Positions 26,007 to 33,506 of a stretch of DNA of 33,506 nt are shown piece by piece. A program made the translations under genes and the position numbers. The DNA is from Terriglobales bacterium (lineage in GTDB: Bacteria > Acidobacteriota > Terriglobia > Terriglobales > Acidobacteriaceae): assembly GCA_035454605.1 (NCBI GenBank), contig DATIGQ010000173.1:1-33506 (forward strand), read 5' to 3'. How positions within the stretch are numbered: the first letter of the stretch is position 1; every line of letters starts with the position of its first letter. Under the pieces are notes generated by a model. That model saw only the letters and a program-made list of their open reading frames with translations, did not search any database and was not told the DNA's origin.

Positions 26007-28721
26007 ATGGGGCTCGCTACTGGCACAAAGCTCGGTCCGTATGAGATCCAATCTCCTCTCGGCGCGGGCGGCATGGGCGAGGTGTATCGCGCCCGCGATA
26101 CAAGGTTAGAGCGGACGGTCGCCATCAAGGTACTGCCACAGCATCTATCCTCGGATCCGGAACGCAAGCAGCGTTTCGAGCGTGAAGCCAGGGCCATTTC
26201 CAGCCTGAATCATCCCCACATTTGTACGTTGCACGACGTCGGCAGCCAGGGCGGCGTGGACTTTCTCGTGATGGAGCACCTGGAAGGGGAAACCCTGGCA
26301 CAGAAGCTGTTCCGGGGCGCATTGCCGACCCAGCAACTGTTGAAGATCGGGATGGAGATTGCCGACGCTCTGGACAAGGCGCACCGGCAGGGCGTCGTGC
26401 ACCGCGATCTGAAGCCGGGGAACGTGATGCTGACCAAGTCCGGGGCAAAGCTGCTGGACTTCGGGCTGGCCAAGCCGACAGGTGCGGCGGCACCGTCGAG
26501 CGCAGCGGGGGCGACGGCCATCACAGCACCCGACCCGGTGAGTCCTGTCACTCCGCTGACGCAGCAGGGCATGGTGGTGGGAACGTTCCAGTACATGTCG
26601 CCGGAGCAGATCGAGGGCAAGGAAGCGGACGCGCGTACGGACATCTTTGCGCTGGGCGCAGTGCTCTACGAGATGGCGACGGGGAGGCGGGCGTTCGATG
26701 GCAAGAGCCAGATCAGCGTGGCCAGCGCGATTCTGGAGAAAGAGCCAGAGCCCATCTCGAAGGCGCAGCCGATGACGCCGCCGGCGCTGGAGCACGTGGT
26801 GAAGACCTGCCTGGCCAAGGACCCGGAGGAGCGCTGGCAGAGTGCCAGCGACATCGTACGCGAGCTGAAGTGGATTGCCGAAGCACCCGTCGCAATTGCG
26901 CCGTTAATCCCGGCAGCGCCGCGGAAGCACTGGCGCGAGTGGGGGTTGGCGCTGCTTGTCGGCGCGGCGATGGTCGGCGCGTCCTGGTGGATCAGTGCCC
27001 GCTCTTCCGACCGGAAGCAGGCGCCGATGCATTTGCGTATTGCGTCGGCGCCTGGAGCCATACCCGGCGCGGGATTTCACACCCAAACGTTTGCCATCTC
27101 ACCGGACGGCAACTGGATTATTTACGTCGTGTCGCGGGGTGGGAGGCAGCATCTGTTTCTGCGCGAACTTCGGGAGTCTGAGGGGAAACTGATCAACGGC
27201 ACGGAGGATGCCGAGTACCCGTTCTTTTCTCCCGACAGCCTATGGATTGGCTTCAATTCAGGTAACACATTGAAAAAGGTACCGGTCAGTGGCGGCTCCC
27301 CGGTCGCCATCTGTACTCTGCCGGGGGCATTCGCCGGAGGGGGGACAGGATTCATCGGTGGCGCTTGGGGCCCGGATAACACCATCGTCTTCATACCCCA
27401 GTTCAATGCCGGCATCTGGACTGTGTCCGCAGGTGGAGGTACACCGCGGCTTCTGCTGAAGACCGATGCACAAAAGGACCGCATTGCGTACCTCTTCCCA
27501 CAGATCCTGCCTGACAACAAGGGCATTCTGTTTACCTCGGCCCCAGCCCGCGCCATGAAAGCGGACGAAGAGGACATCGCCGTGCTGGAGCCGGGCGCGG
27601 CAGAACCACGGATTCTGATCCGCGGCGGGAACAATGGGCGATACGTTCGTACAGGACATCTCCTCTATGCTCGGGGTGGCGCGCTGCTGGCCGTTCCATT
27701 CGATCTTTCCCGGCTCGCCGTGACCGGAACGCCGGTTTCCGTCACCGGTGGTTTGGAGACGGACGCGGTCGGCCACTCCATGTACTCCGTATCAGCGGAT
27801 GGGATGCTGGTCTACGAGCCCAGATCGGGTCTGAAAGGCGGGCCCAGGTTGGCGATGGTGGATCGCAAAGGTGAGGTTCGGCTGATTACGGACGGTAGCG
27901 ATCATCCGCTGGAGTTTTCTCTCTCCCCCGACGGCCGGTCTGTCGTTGCGGCGGTGATTGCAGTCAACAACGATCTTTGGACCTACGACGTCGCCCATGG
28001 AACGCCGCTTCGCCTGACTTTCAAGCCTGGAGACGAGATCTTCCCGCAATGGACCCCGGATGGGACTCGGGTCGCGTTCGGCACACGGGTTGGCAAGATC
28101 TTTTGGAAATCGGCAGACGGCAGCGGAGAACCGAAGGAGATCTCGGCTGGCGAGTACCCACGGTATCCGGGGTCCTTTTCACCGGACGGCAAGACGCTGG
28201 CATTCGTGGAAATTCATCCTTCCCGGCAGCGGGACATCTGGCTGATGCCGCTCGACGGCGACCGAAAGGCACAACCCTTTCAAACTACGGACGCCGATGA
28301 ATGGGCGCCGAAATTCTCACCCGATGGACGCTGGCTCGCCTACGTTTCCAACGAAACCGGCCGGGATGAAGTCTATGTCCGCCCAGTTGGCTCACCCGGC
28401 GGAAGAAAGCGGATTTCGACCGAGGGCGGTACGTGGCCGGCTTGGGCCCGCAACGGGCGGGAACTTTTCTTCCTGAAGGGCGACAAACTCGCCGCAGTCA
28501 CCCTGGACGTGCAAGGCAGCCCGGTTGGCCGGGAGCATGTGGTCTTGGATGCGCCGAAGTTTGGCGATCTGCAGTTTCAGGCAGACCCTCCCTTTTATGA
28601 CGTCATGCCGGACGGAGAACATTTCGTGATGCTGCTGAATCCGCAATATCCATCACCCACGCACTACAACATCGTTGTCCATTGGTTTGAAGAGCTCAAG
28701 CAATTGGTTCCGACCCGTTAG
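26007..28721 (+). CDS. Receptor-like Ser/Thr protein kinase with C-terminal PD40/WD40-like propeller
   Basis: 904 aa. Hanks-type kinase domain at about 10-290: Gly-loop GAGGMGEVY, VAIKVL (Lys41), HRDLKPGNVM (Asp134), DFGLAKP (Asp151), and the activation-segment end GTFQYMSPEQIEG. One membrane segment (WGLALLVGAAMVGASWW, about 312-328) separates it from an extracytoplasmic beta-propeller with TolB/PD40-type repeats: AISPDGNWIIYVVSRGG, FFSPDSLWIGF, SLSPDGRSVVAAV, SFSPDGKTLAFVE and KFSPDGRWLAYVSN. This architecture is widespread in Acidobacteriota. It probably senses an extracellular or periplasmic ligand and phosphorylates unknown cytoplasmic targets. It starts near its own TATAAT box. Confidence 0.93.
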   Translation: MGLATGTKLGPYEIQSPLGAGGMGEVYRARDTRLERTVAIKVLPQHLSSDPERKQRFEREARAISSLNHPHICTLHDVGSQGGVDFLVMEHLEGETLAQKLFRGALPTQQLLKIGMEIADALDKAHRQGVVHRDLKPGNVMLTKSGAKLLDFGLAKPTGAAAPSSAAGATAITAPDPVSPVTPLTQQGMVVGTFQYMSPEQIEGKEADARTDIFALGAVLYEMATGRRAFDGKSQISVASAILEKEPEPISKAQPMTPPALEHVVKTCLAKDPEERWQSASDIVRELKWIAEAPVAIAPLIPAAPRKHWREWGLALLVGAAMVGASWWISARSSDRKQAPMHLRIASAPGAIPGAGFHTQTFAISPDGNWIIYVVSRGGRQHLFLRELRESEGKLINGTEDAEYPFFSPDSLWIGFNSGNTLKKVPVSGGSPVAICTLPGAFAGGGTGFIGGAWGPDNTIVFIPQFNAGIWTVSAGGGTPRLLLKTDAQKDRIAYLFPQILPDNKGILFTSAPARAMKADEEDIAVLEPGAAEPRILIRGGNNGRYVRTGHLLYARGGALLAVPFDLSRLAVTGTPVSVTGGLETDAVGHSMYSVSADGMLVYEPRSGLKGGPRLAMVDRKGEVRLITDGSDHPLEFSLSPDGRSVVAAVIAVNNDLWTYDVAHGTPLRLTFKPGDEIFPQWTPDGTRVAFGTRVGKIFWKSADGSGEPKEISAGEYPRYPGSFSPDGKTLAFVEIHPSRQRDIWLMPLDGDRKAQPFQTTDADEWAPKFSPDGRWLAYVSNETGRDEVYVRPVGSPGGRKRISTEGGTWPAWARNGRELFFLKGDKLAAVTLDVQGSPVGREHVVLDAPKFGDLQFQADPPFYDVMPDGEHFVMLLNPQYPSPTHYNIVVHWFEELKQLVPTR

Positions 28722-28804
28722 GCGGCCCGCCACGGCGCACCGGCCGGCGGCGTTTCGGCCCCGGCATCGTCGTTCCGCGCCTGTATTGACGCGGCCGAGC
28801 GGAG

Positions 28805-28810
28805 TATGAT
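28805..28810 (+). promoter_or_regulatory. Predicted -10 element of the small secreted protein gene (leaderless)
   Basis: TATGAT (5 of 6) ends six bases before the ATG at 28817. GGAG also falls between them, so the same short stretch could serve as a Shine-Dalgarno. Confidence 0.4.
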
Positions 28811-28816
28811 GGAGCC

Positions 28817-29572
28817 ATGCGCCGCTGGTTCGGGGCCGTTTTGATGGCTGGTCTGGTCGCTGCGACCGCCGCCGCCCAGATCCACGGCGTGCCGCCCTCG
28901 GTAACCTCCATCGGTACTGGCCCGACGCCCCTCACTCCCGGCGTTCCCGCCAGCGTCACTTCACTCGGCCCTGCCGGCTTCACCGGTGCCCGCATCACGC
29001 AGTCGGCGCCCCAGATGCCGCACGATCGCATCCCGCGCTTCGTGACTCCGGTGTTCTTCCCCTGGTACAGCAATTACACGCCCGCGCCGCAGCCGGTCGT
29101 GGTCGTGGTGGAACAACCGGCGCCCGTCGTCGTCATGCCGGAGCGCGAGAGCGAAGACCGTCCGCCGGAACTGATCATCCTGGAGCGCGAGGGCGATCGC
29201 TACGTGCGCCGCAACTACTCGCGCCTCGAGCCCGCCCGAAATGAAGACGAAGGTGGGCAAGACTCGCGCCGCTCTCGCCGCGCCGATTCCGATCGTCCCG
29301 CTGACCGCCGCCAGCGCGCTGTGCAGGAGGACGAAGAGCGCCCCCGCGAACTCCCGCCCGCCGTCCTGGTCTTCCTCGACGGCAAGCGCAGCGAGGTGAC
29401 GAATTTCGCCATCGTGGGCCCGGTGCTCTACGACCTCTCCGACCGCCGCTCCCGCAAGATCCAGCTCGCTGAACTCGATCTCCCCGCCACTATCGCCGCC
29501 AACGACGAGCGCGGCATCGCCTTCCGCTTGCCTCCCGCCTCCTCGCCCAATCAGGTCATCACCCGCCCGTAG
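28817..29572 (+). CDS. Secreted protein of unknown function, Pro-rich with a charged linker
   Basis: 251 aa; I do not recognise the family. A signal peptide (MRRWFGAVLMAGLVAATAAA) is followed by a Pro/Gly/Thr-rich stretch with two PPSVTSIG / PASVTSLG repeats (about residues 26-51). Next are VVVVEQPAPVVVM and an Arg/Asp/Glu-rich low-complexity segment (about 130-175). The C-terminus is an ordered beta-like block: PPAVLVFLDGKRSEVTNFAI and ARGIAFRLPP-type sequence (ERGIAFRLPP). The last block resembles short domains found at the ends of secreted acidobacterial proteins (LDGxxxEVxxYAI...LYD). It lies between the kinase and gyrA on the same strand. Confidence 0.7.
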   Translation: MRRWFGAVLMAGLVAATAAAQIHGVPPSVTSIGTGPTPLTPGVPASVTSLGPAGFTGARITQSAPQMPHDRIPRFVTPVFFPWYSNYTPAPQPVVVVVEQPAPVVVMPERESEDRPPELIILEREGDRYVRRNYSRLEPARNEDEGGQDSRRSRRADSDRPADRRQRAVQEDEERPRELPPAVLVFLDGKRSEVTNFAIVGPVLYDLSDRRSRKIQLAELDLPATIAANDERGIAFRLPPASSPNQVITRP

Positions 29573-29684
29573 CATCAGGCTTAAGCACAGACGCACCAAG
29601 GGACATGAGGTGCCGCCGCTTCTTCTGCGGTCACACTTTCTTTGGGCTCGACGGGGCAAGCGAGTCCACCGAACCCACCCGAAA

Positions 29685-29720
29685 CTTCGTGTTCCTTCGT
29701 GCCCTTTGTGGTTAAGAAAA
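29685..29720 (+). repeat. Dispersed repeat copy (B-module)
   Basis: CTTCGTGTTCCTTCGTG followed by CCCTTTGTGGTTAAGAAAA, nearly the same as 19634-19660. Confidence 0.65.
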
Positions 29721-29732
29721 GGCCCCGTTTCG

Positions 29733-29741
29733 TGCTAGAAT
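29733..29741 (+). promoter_or_regulatory. Predicted gyrA promoter (extended -10, CGTGCTAG type)
   Basis: TGCTAGAAT fits TGnTAnnnT. The context GTTTCGTGCTAGAATG is almost identical to the dnaA upstream element at 3948-3963. No strong -35 is visible. Confidence 0.45.
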
Positions 29742-29850
29742 GTAGTCGGCTCATCTGGCGGTTAACATCCAGTAAATGCAAGCAGTTACGGTACATCGCG
29801 GCGCTTCCCCAACCGGCCGCTCCCGGCCTTTCTCCGCCTTGATTCTGGCT

Positions 29851-29911
29851 GTTCACTGGGTACTAGGTACTGGGCACTGGCAACTGACTGAGAACCGAGA
29901 ACTGAGAACTC
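29851..29911 (+). repeat. Tandem-like short repeat abutting the gyrA start codon
   Basis: Units such as ACTGGGTACTAGGTACTGGG and GAGAACCGAGAACTGAGAAC run to three bases before the gyrA ATG. The sequence reads like a third dispersed module (GGTACTGG/AGAACTGAG). No Shine-Dalgarno of normal form remains; GAG lies at 29904-29906. Confidence 0.55.
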
Positions 29912-29914
29912 ATC

Positions 29915-32581
29915 ATGGCTGACGAGCAGAACCCCGTTCTTCCCTTCGATCCCGAGGGCGGCCAACCGCCCGCCACCGGCGGTCCCGGCGGACCTACCGG
30001 TCCCGGCGCCGCCAATCTCCTCCCCATCAACATCGAGGAGGAGATGCGCCGCTCGTATCTCGACTATTCCATGTCGGTCATCATCGGGCGGGCGCTGCCC
30101 GATGTGTACGACGGCCTGAAGCCCGTGCATCGTCGCGTGCTCTACGCCATGTATCAGGAGGGACTGCTCCACAACAAGCGCTACTCCAAGTGCGCCGGCG
30201 TGGTGGGCGAGACGCTGAAGCGCTACCACCCGCACAATCCGGAAGCGCTCTACGACGCGCTGGTCCGCATGGCGCAGGATTTCACCATGCGCTATCCGCT
30301 GGTGGACGGCCAGGGAAACTTCGGCTCGGTCGATGGCGACCCGCCCGCGGCCATGCGATACACCGAGTGCCGCATGACCCGCATCGCCGAGGAGCTGCTC
30401 GCCGATATCGACAAGGACACCGTCGATATGGCGCCCAACTACGACAACTCGACGGTCGAGCCCACCGTGCTCCCCACCAAAGTTCCCAACCTGCTGGTCA
30501 ACGGGGCCAGCGGCATCGCCGTCGGCATGGCCACCAATATCCCGCCACACAATCTCACGGAGATCGTGGACGCCACCATCCTGCTGGTGAACAAGCCGGA
30601 TGCGGGCCTGGGCGAAGTGCTGAAGATCGTGCAGGGGCCGGACTTCCCCACCGCCGGATTCATCCACGGGCGCAGCGGCATCCAGGAGGCCTACAAGACC
30701 GGGCGCGGGCGCTTCATGATGCGCGCCAAGTCGGGCATCGAGCGCATGGGCAAGGAGCGCGAGGCCATCGTGGTCACCGAGATCCCGTACCAGATCAACA
30801 AGTCGAAGCTCATCGAGCGCATCGCGCAGTTGGTGAATGACAAAGTCGTGGACGACGTTTCGGACATTCGTGACGAGAGCGACCGCGACGGCATGCGCAT
30901 CGTCATCGAGCTGAAGCGCGGCGCCGAGGCCCAGATCATCCTGAACCAGCTCTACAAGCACACCCAGATGCAGGAGTCGTTCTCGATGATCTTCCTGGCC
31001 GTGGTCAACGGCCAGCCCAAAGAGATGGGGCTGGTGGAGGCCATCCAGCACTTCATCGACCACCGCGTGGACGTAGTGCGCCGGCGCACCGTGTTCCTGC
31101 TCATGCGGGCGCGCGAGCGCGAGCACATCCTCGAAGGCTACAAGATCGCGCTCGACAACCTGGACCAGATCATCAAGCTGATCCGCGGCAGCGCCTCGCG
31201 CCAGGAAGCCAAGCAGGCCCTGCTCGAGGCCAAGCTCAAGATCACCGACAAGGAGATCCTGGAGCACAGCGGGCGCGGCGGCTCGCTCACGCCGCGGCAG
31301 GCGGACGCCATCCTCGAACTGCAGCTCTACCGCCTCACCAGGCTCTCCACCGACGAGATCCTCGCCGAACTCAAGGAAGTGCGCGAGCGCATCGCCGAGT
31401 ACGAATCCATCCTCGCCTCGGAGAAGAAGCTGCGCGGCGTGATCGTGAAAGAGCTGGAAGAGGTGAAGAAGAACTACGGCGACGCGCGCCGCACCGTCAT
31501 CCAGGACGAGACCGCGGAGATCACCATCGAAGACCTCATCGCCGACGAGCAGGTGGCGGTGACGGTGTCGCACTCCGGGTACCTGAAGCGCACGCCCATC
31601 TCCACCTACCGGCAGCAGAAGCGCGGCGGCACCGGACGCATCGGCATGCGCACCCGCGACGAGGACTTCGTCGAGCAGCTCATCATCGCCTCCACGCACG
31701 CGTACCTGCTGGTGTTCACCAACACCGGGCGCGTCTACTGGCTGAAAGTGTACGAAGTGCCCGACGTGGGGCCCGCGGGCAAGGGCAAGGCCATCGCCAG
31801 CCTGGTTTCATTGCAGCCCGGCGAGAGCGTGCGCGCCATCCTGAACGTCCGCGACCTGGAAGAAGAAGGCCGGTACGTATTCTTCGCCACCCGCAACGGC
31901 ACGGTGAAGAAGAGCGAGCTGAAGGATTTCTCCAACGTGATGTCGCGCGGCATCATCGCCATCGGCATCGACAAGGGCGATGAACTGGTGGCGGCGCGGC
32001 TCACCGACGGCAACCAGATCGTCTTCCTGGCCTCGCACGAAGGCATGGCGATCCGCTTCGAAGAGAGCGACGTGCGCCCCATGGGCCGCCCCGCCTACGG
32101 CGTCCGCGGCATGGACATGGGCAAGGGCGACTACATCGTGGGCATGGCCGTGACTCCGAAAGAAGAGCCTGCGCCGGCCGGAAAGAAGAACGGCAAGGCC
32201 AAGGCTGAAGGTGAAGCCGAGGGCGCCGCTGAGATCGAAGAACACTACACCATGATCCTCTCGGTGACCGAGAACGGCTACGGCAAGCGCACCGACGTGG
32301 GCGAGTACCGGCTGCAGTCGCGCGGCGGCAAGGGCGTGATCAACGTCAAGACCACGGCGCGCAACGGCAAGGTCTCGGCCATCATGCTGGTGAGCGCGAC
32401 CTCCGAGTGCATGGTCATCAGCCAGTTCGGCAAGATCATCCGGGTGCAGACCAAGGAGATCCGCGAGGCCGGCCGCTCCACCCAGGGCGTCCGCCTGCTG
32501 CAACTGGAACCCGGCGACAAGGTGGCGGCGGCAGTGGTCATCCCGCCAGAGGAGCGGAACGGGAACGGAACGGTTCAGTAG
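29915..32581 (+). CDS. gyrA: DNA gyrase subunit A
   Basis: 888 aa. Breakage-reunion domain: [31 protein letters not shown], the QRDR, then [20 protein letters not shown] with catalytic Tyr149, and [20 protein letters not shown]. The C-terminal beta-pinwheel has a GyrA-box-like [10 protein letters not shown] and later repeats ([12 protein letters not shown]). The QRDR reads [10 protein letters not shown] instead of HPHGDSAVYD, so E. coli Gly81, Asp82 and Ser83 positions are Asn108, Pro109 and Glu110; Asp87 is kept (Asp114). A Lys/Glu/Ala insert lies at about residues 747-777. The N-terminus is Gly/Pro-rich. It forms the A2B2 gyrase with GyrB. ParC is less likely given the GyrA-type C-terminal box and the oriC location. 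Confidence 0.97.
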   Translation: MADEQNPVLPFDPEGGQPPATGGPGGPTGPGAANLLPINIEEEMRRSYLDYSMSVIIGRALPDVYDGLKPVHRRVLYAMYQEGLLHNKRYSKCAGVVGETLKRYHPHNPEALYDALVRMAQDFTMRYPLVDGQGNFGSVDGDPPAAMRYTECRMTRIAEELLADIDKDTVDMAPNYDNSTVEPTVLPTKVPNLLVNGASGIAVGMATNIPPHNLTEIVDATILLVNKPDAGLGEVLKIVQGPDFPTAGFIHGRSGIQEAYKTGRGRFMMRAKSGIERMGKEREAIVVTEIPYQINKSKLIERIAQLVNDKVVDDVSDIRDESDRDGMRIVIELKRGAEAQIILNQLYKHTQMQESFSMIFLAVVNGQPKEMGLVEAIQHFIDHRVDVVRRRTVFLLMRAREREHILEGYKIALDNLDQIIKLIRGSASRQEAKQALLEAKLKITDKEILEHSGRGGSLTPRQADAILELQLYRLTRLSTDEILAELKEVRERIAEYESILASEKKLRGVIVKELEEVKKNYGDARRTVIQDETAEITIEDLIADEQVAVTVSHSGYLKRTPISTYRQQKRGGTGRIGMRTRDEDFVEQLIIASTHAYLLVFTNTGRVYWLKVYEVPDVGPAGKGKAIASLVSLQPGESVRAILNVRDLEEEGRYVFFATRNGTVKKSELKDFSNVMSRGIIAIGIDKGDELVAARLTDGNQIVFLASHEGMAIRFEESDVRPMGRPAYGVRGMDMGKGDYIVGMAVTPKEEPAPAGKKNGKAKAEGEAEGAAEIEEHYTMILSVTENGYGKRTDVGEYRLQSRGGKGVINVKTTARNGKVSAIMLVSATSECMVISQFGKIIRVQTKEIREAGRSTQGVRLLQLEPGDKVAAAVVIPPEERNGNGTVQ

Positions 32582-32634
32582 CAGCGGCTAGCGGCTGGCA
32601 GGCTAAAAAAGCAAGATCCACCACTGAGGCACGG

Positions 32635-32668
32635 AGGCACAGAGAAAGTTCTGTGCCTTTTGTTTTCT
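32635..32668 (+). terminator. Rho-independent terminator of gyrA, built from a repeat unit
   Basis: AGGCACAGA (32635-32643) pairs perfectly with TCTGTGCCT (32650-32658) around the loop GAAAGT, followed by TTTGTTTTC. The left arm belongs to a B-module in reverse orientation (CCACTGAGGCACGGAGGC, from 32621). Confidence 0.9.
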
Positions 32669-32763
32669 TGCTGCGGATGAACGCGGATTTCTATGGCAGG
32701 CCCTCAGCAATCAGCAGGATTCCGAACAAGATTGAAGTCATTGCCCGACGCGGCATGAATCCG

Positions 32764-32772
32764 TGCTAGGGT
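32764..32772 (+). promoter_or_regulatory. Predicted promoter of the last gene (extended -10, CGTGCTAG type)
   Basis: TGCTAGGGT within CCGTGCTAGGGTAG is the third CGTGCTAG element in the window. It lies 14 bases before the ATG at 32787, so the leader would be about eight bases. The hexamer itself (TAGGGT) is a poor -10. Confidence 0.35.
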
Positions 32773-32786
32773 AGCCGACCGATACG

Positions 32787-33506
32787 ATGGCGACACCGGC
32801 TCCAGTTTCCGGCTACAAGGACCGCAGCACATGGCTGGTGGTGTTCGGGATTCTGCAGGGCTTGTTAGGCCTGGCCATCCTGGGCATGATCCCGCTGCTG
32901 CTGCTCAGCCTGACGATAGCGCCCAAGGCGCAGGCGGGCTCGGCGCGCGCGGACCTCATCCAGATTTCGATGACTTACCTGGGCATGGCAGCCATTGCGT
33001 TCGTGCTGGCGGGAGGCTCGATATGGCCGCAACGCTGGGCACGGGCACTTACTGTGGCCTACTGCTGGATGTGGCTGTCAGCGGGGTTGATAACGATTCC
33101 GCTTTTCGCCTTCCTCTTGCCCCGCATGACGCGGCAGATGCCAAACAGCCCGCCGCCGGGAGCCGAAGGCGCGCAGATGTTCGCCATCGGCTTTGCGGTG
33201 TTCTTCCTGACCATGCTGTTCGTCGTGACGCCCGGAACCATTCTGCTGTTCTATTCGAGCGGCAACGTCAAGGCTACGGTGGAGGCGCGCGACCCTCATC
33301 CGCGCTGGACGGACCGCTGCCCCACGCCGGTTCTGGTGCTGGGGGTGTTCAACATGTTAGGCGCTCTGAGCCTGATCGCCGCAGTCTTCGGCAGGCTGGC
33401 GGCATTTCCTCTATTCGGCCTGGTAGTAAGCGGCTTCGCCGCCCGAGCCGCCTACTTGGTCTCGGCGCTCGTCTGGGCAATGGTGGCCTGGGGAGTGCTT
33501 ACCATG
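32787..33506 (+). CDS. Polytopic membrane protein of unknown function, 3' end beyond window
   Basis: The frame from ATG 32787 is open to the last base (240 codons). My translation begins MATPAPVSGYKDRSTWLVV and contains at least five membrane segments: LVVFGILQGLLGLAILGM, MTYLGMAAIAFVLAGGS, WMWLSAGLITIPLFAFLL, FAIGFAVFFLTMLFVVTPG and VLVLGVFNMLGALSLIAA. A cytoplasmic or periplasmic loop has CPTPVLVLG and DPHPRWTDRCP. I do not recognise the family; it resembles loosely defined acidobacterial membrane proteins. A short-leader promoter motif precedes it, and the gyrA terminator separates it from gyrA. Confidence 0.7.
   Translation, partial: MATPAPVSGYKDRSTWLVVFGILQGLLGLAILGMIPLLLLSLTIAPKAQAGSARADLIQISMTYLGMAAIAFVLAGGSIWPQRWARALTVAYCWMWLSAGLITIPLFAFLLPRMTRQMPNSPPPGAEGAQMFAIGFAVFFLTMLFVVTPGTILLFYSSGNVKATVEARDPHPRWTDRCPTPVLVLGVFNMLGALSLIAAVFGRLAAFPLFGLVVSGFAARAAYLVSALVWAMVAWGVLTM

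Larger units (their letters stand above)
29573..29914 (+). other. Intergenic region upstream of gyrA (342 bp)
   Basis: No gene is supported here. It contains a B-module repeat (29685-29720), a CGTGCTAG-type extended -10 (29733-29741) and a GGTACT/AGAACT tandem-like repeat (29851-29911) that runs up to the gyrA start. A weak CCGC/GCGG stem near 29613-29632 follows the previous gene. The leader from the predicted promoter to the ATG is about 165 bases. Confidence 0.6.

Noticed and set aside
29786-31699. A 637-codon open frame on the minus strand, antisense to gyrA
   Set aside because: Same cause: the complement of GC-rich codons in the real gyrA frame, with no recognisable motif.

Overview
The window looks like the replication-origin region of an Acidobacteriota chromosome (class Terriglobia or close). 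This is inferred from the gene families: a VWFA-related-domain protein, a Ser/Thr kinase fused to a PD40 beta-propeller, a VIT/VWA protein, and short dispersed intergenic repeats in a GC-rich genome. No database search was possible, so the taxonomy is a judgement.

Layout. On the minus strand, positions 1-3172 hold the classic cassette rpmH-rnpA-yidD-yidC-jag, read away from the origin. A lone thioredoxin-type arsenate reductase (3300-3719, plus) follows, then dnaA (4013-5386) and dnaN (5683-6801). The dnaA-dnaN gap has DnaA-box-like sites and is the best oriC candidate. Then come a VWFA-related secreted protein, a YfiT/DinB-like protein, an M28 peptidase fused to a TonB C-terminal domain, gyrB (9717-12356, with a clear terminator), a DUF4349 membrane protein, a PLP-dependent decarboxylase, a zinc-ribbon methyltransferase, a secreted metallo-beta-lactamase-fold hydrolase, a VIT/VWA protein, a DUF4139 protein and a small cupin. 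Two genes at 21864-24631 run on the minus strand (DUF5996 and an erythromycin-esterase-like protein). The plus strand resumes with a polytopic membrane protein, a receptor-like Ser/Thr kinase, a small secreted protein, gyrA (29915-32581) and a membrane protein cut by the window edge. recF is not between dnaN and gyrB.

How it works together. The core genes cover replication initiation (dnaA, dnaN), supercoiling (gyrA, gyrB), tRNA maturation (rnpA), the ribosome (rpmH) and membrane protein insertion (yidC, yidD). The genes between them mostly encode secreted or envelope proteins with no single evident pathway.

Most notable observations. (1) GyrA reads [10 protein letters not shown] where HPHGDSAVYD is expected, and GyrB reads EGES where EGDS is expected, so both gyrase subunits differ at quinolone-contact positions. 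(2) Short repeat units of the CACGGAGG / CCTCTGTG type recur between genes; inverted pairs form hairpins after three genes, including the gyrA terminator. (3) A CGTGCTAG promoter-like motif is shared by dnaA, gyrA and the last gene. (4) Several genes have a -10 hexamer 5-11 bases before the start codon, suggesting leaderless or near-leaderless mRNAs. I found no CRISPR array, tRNA, rRNA, insertion sequence or prophage, and no convincing multi-gene defence system.
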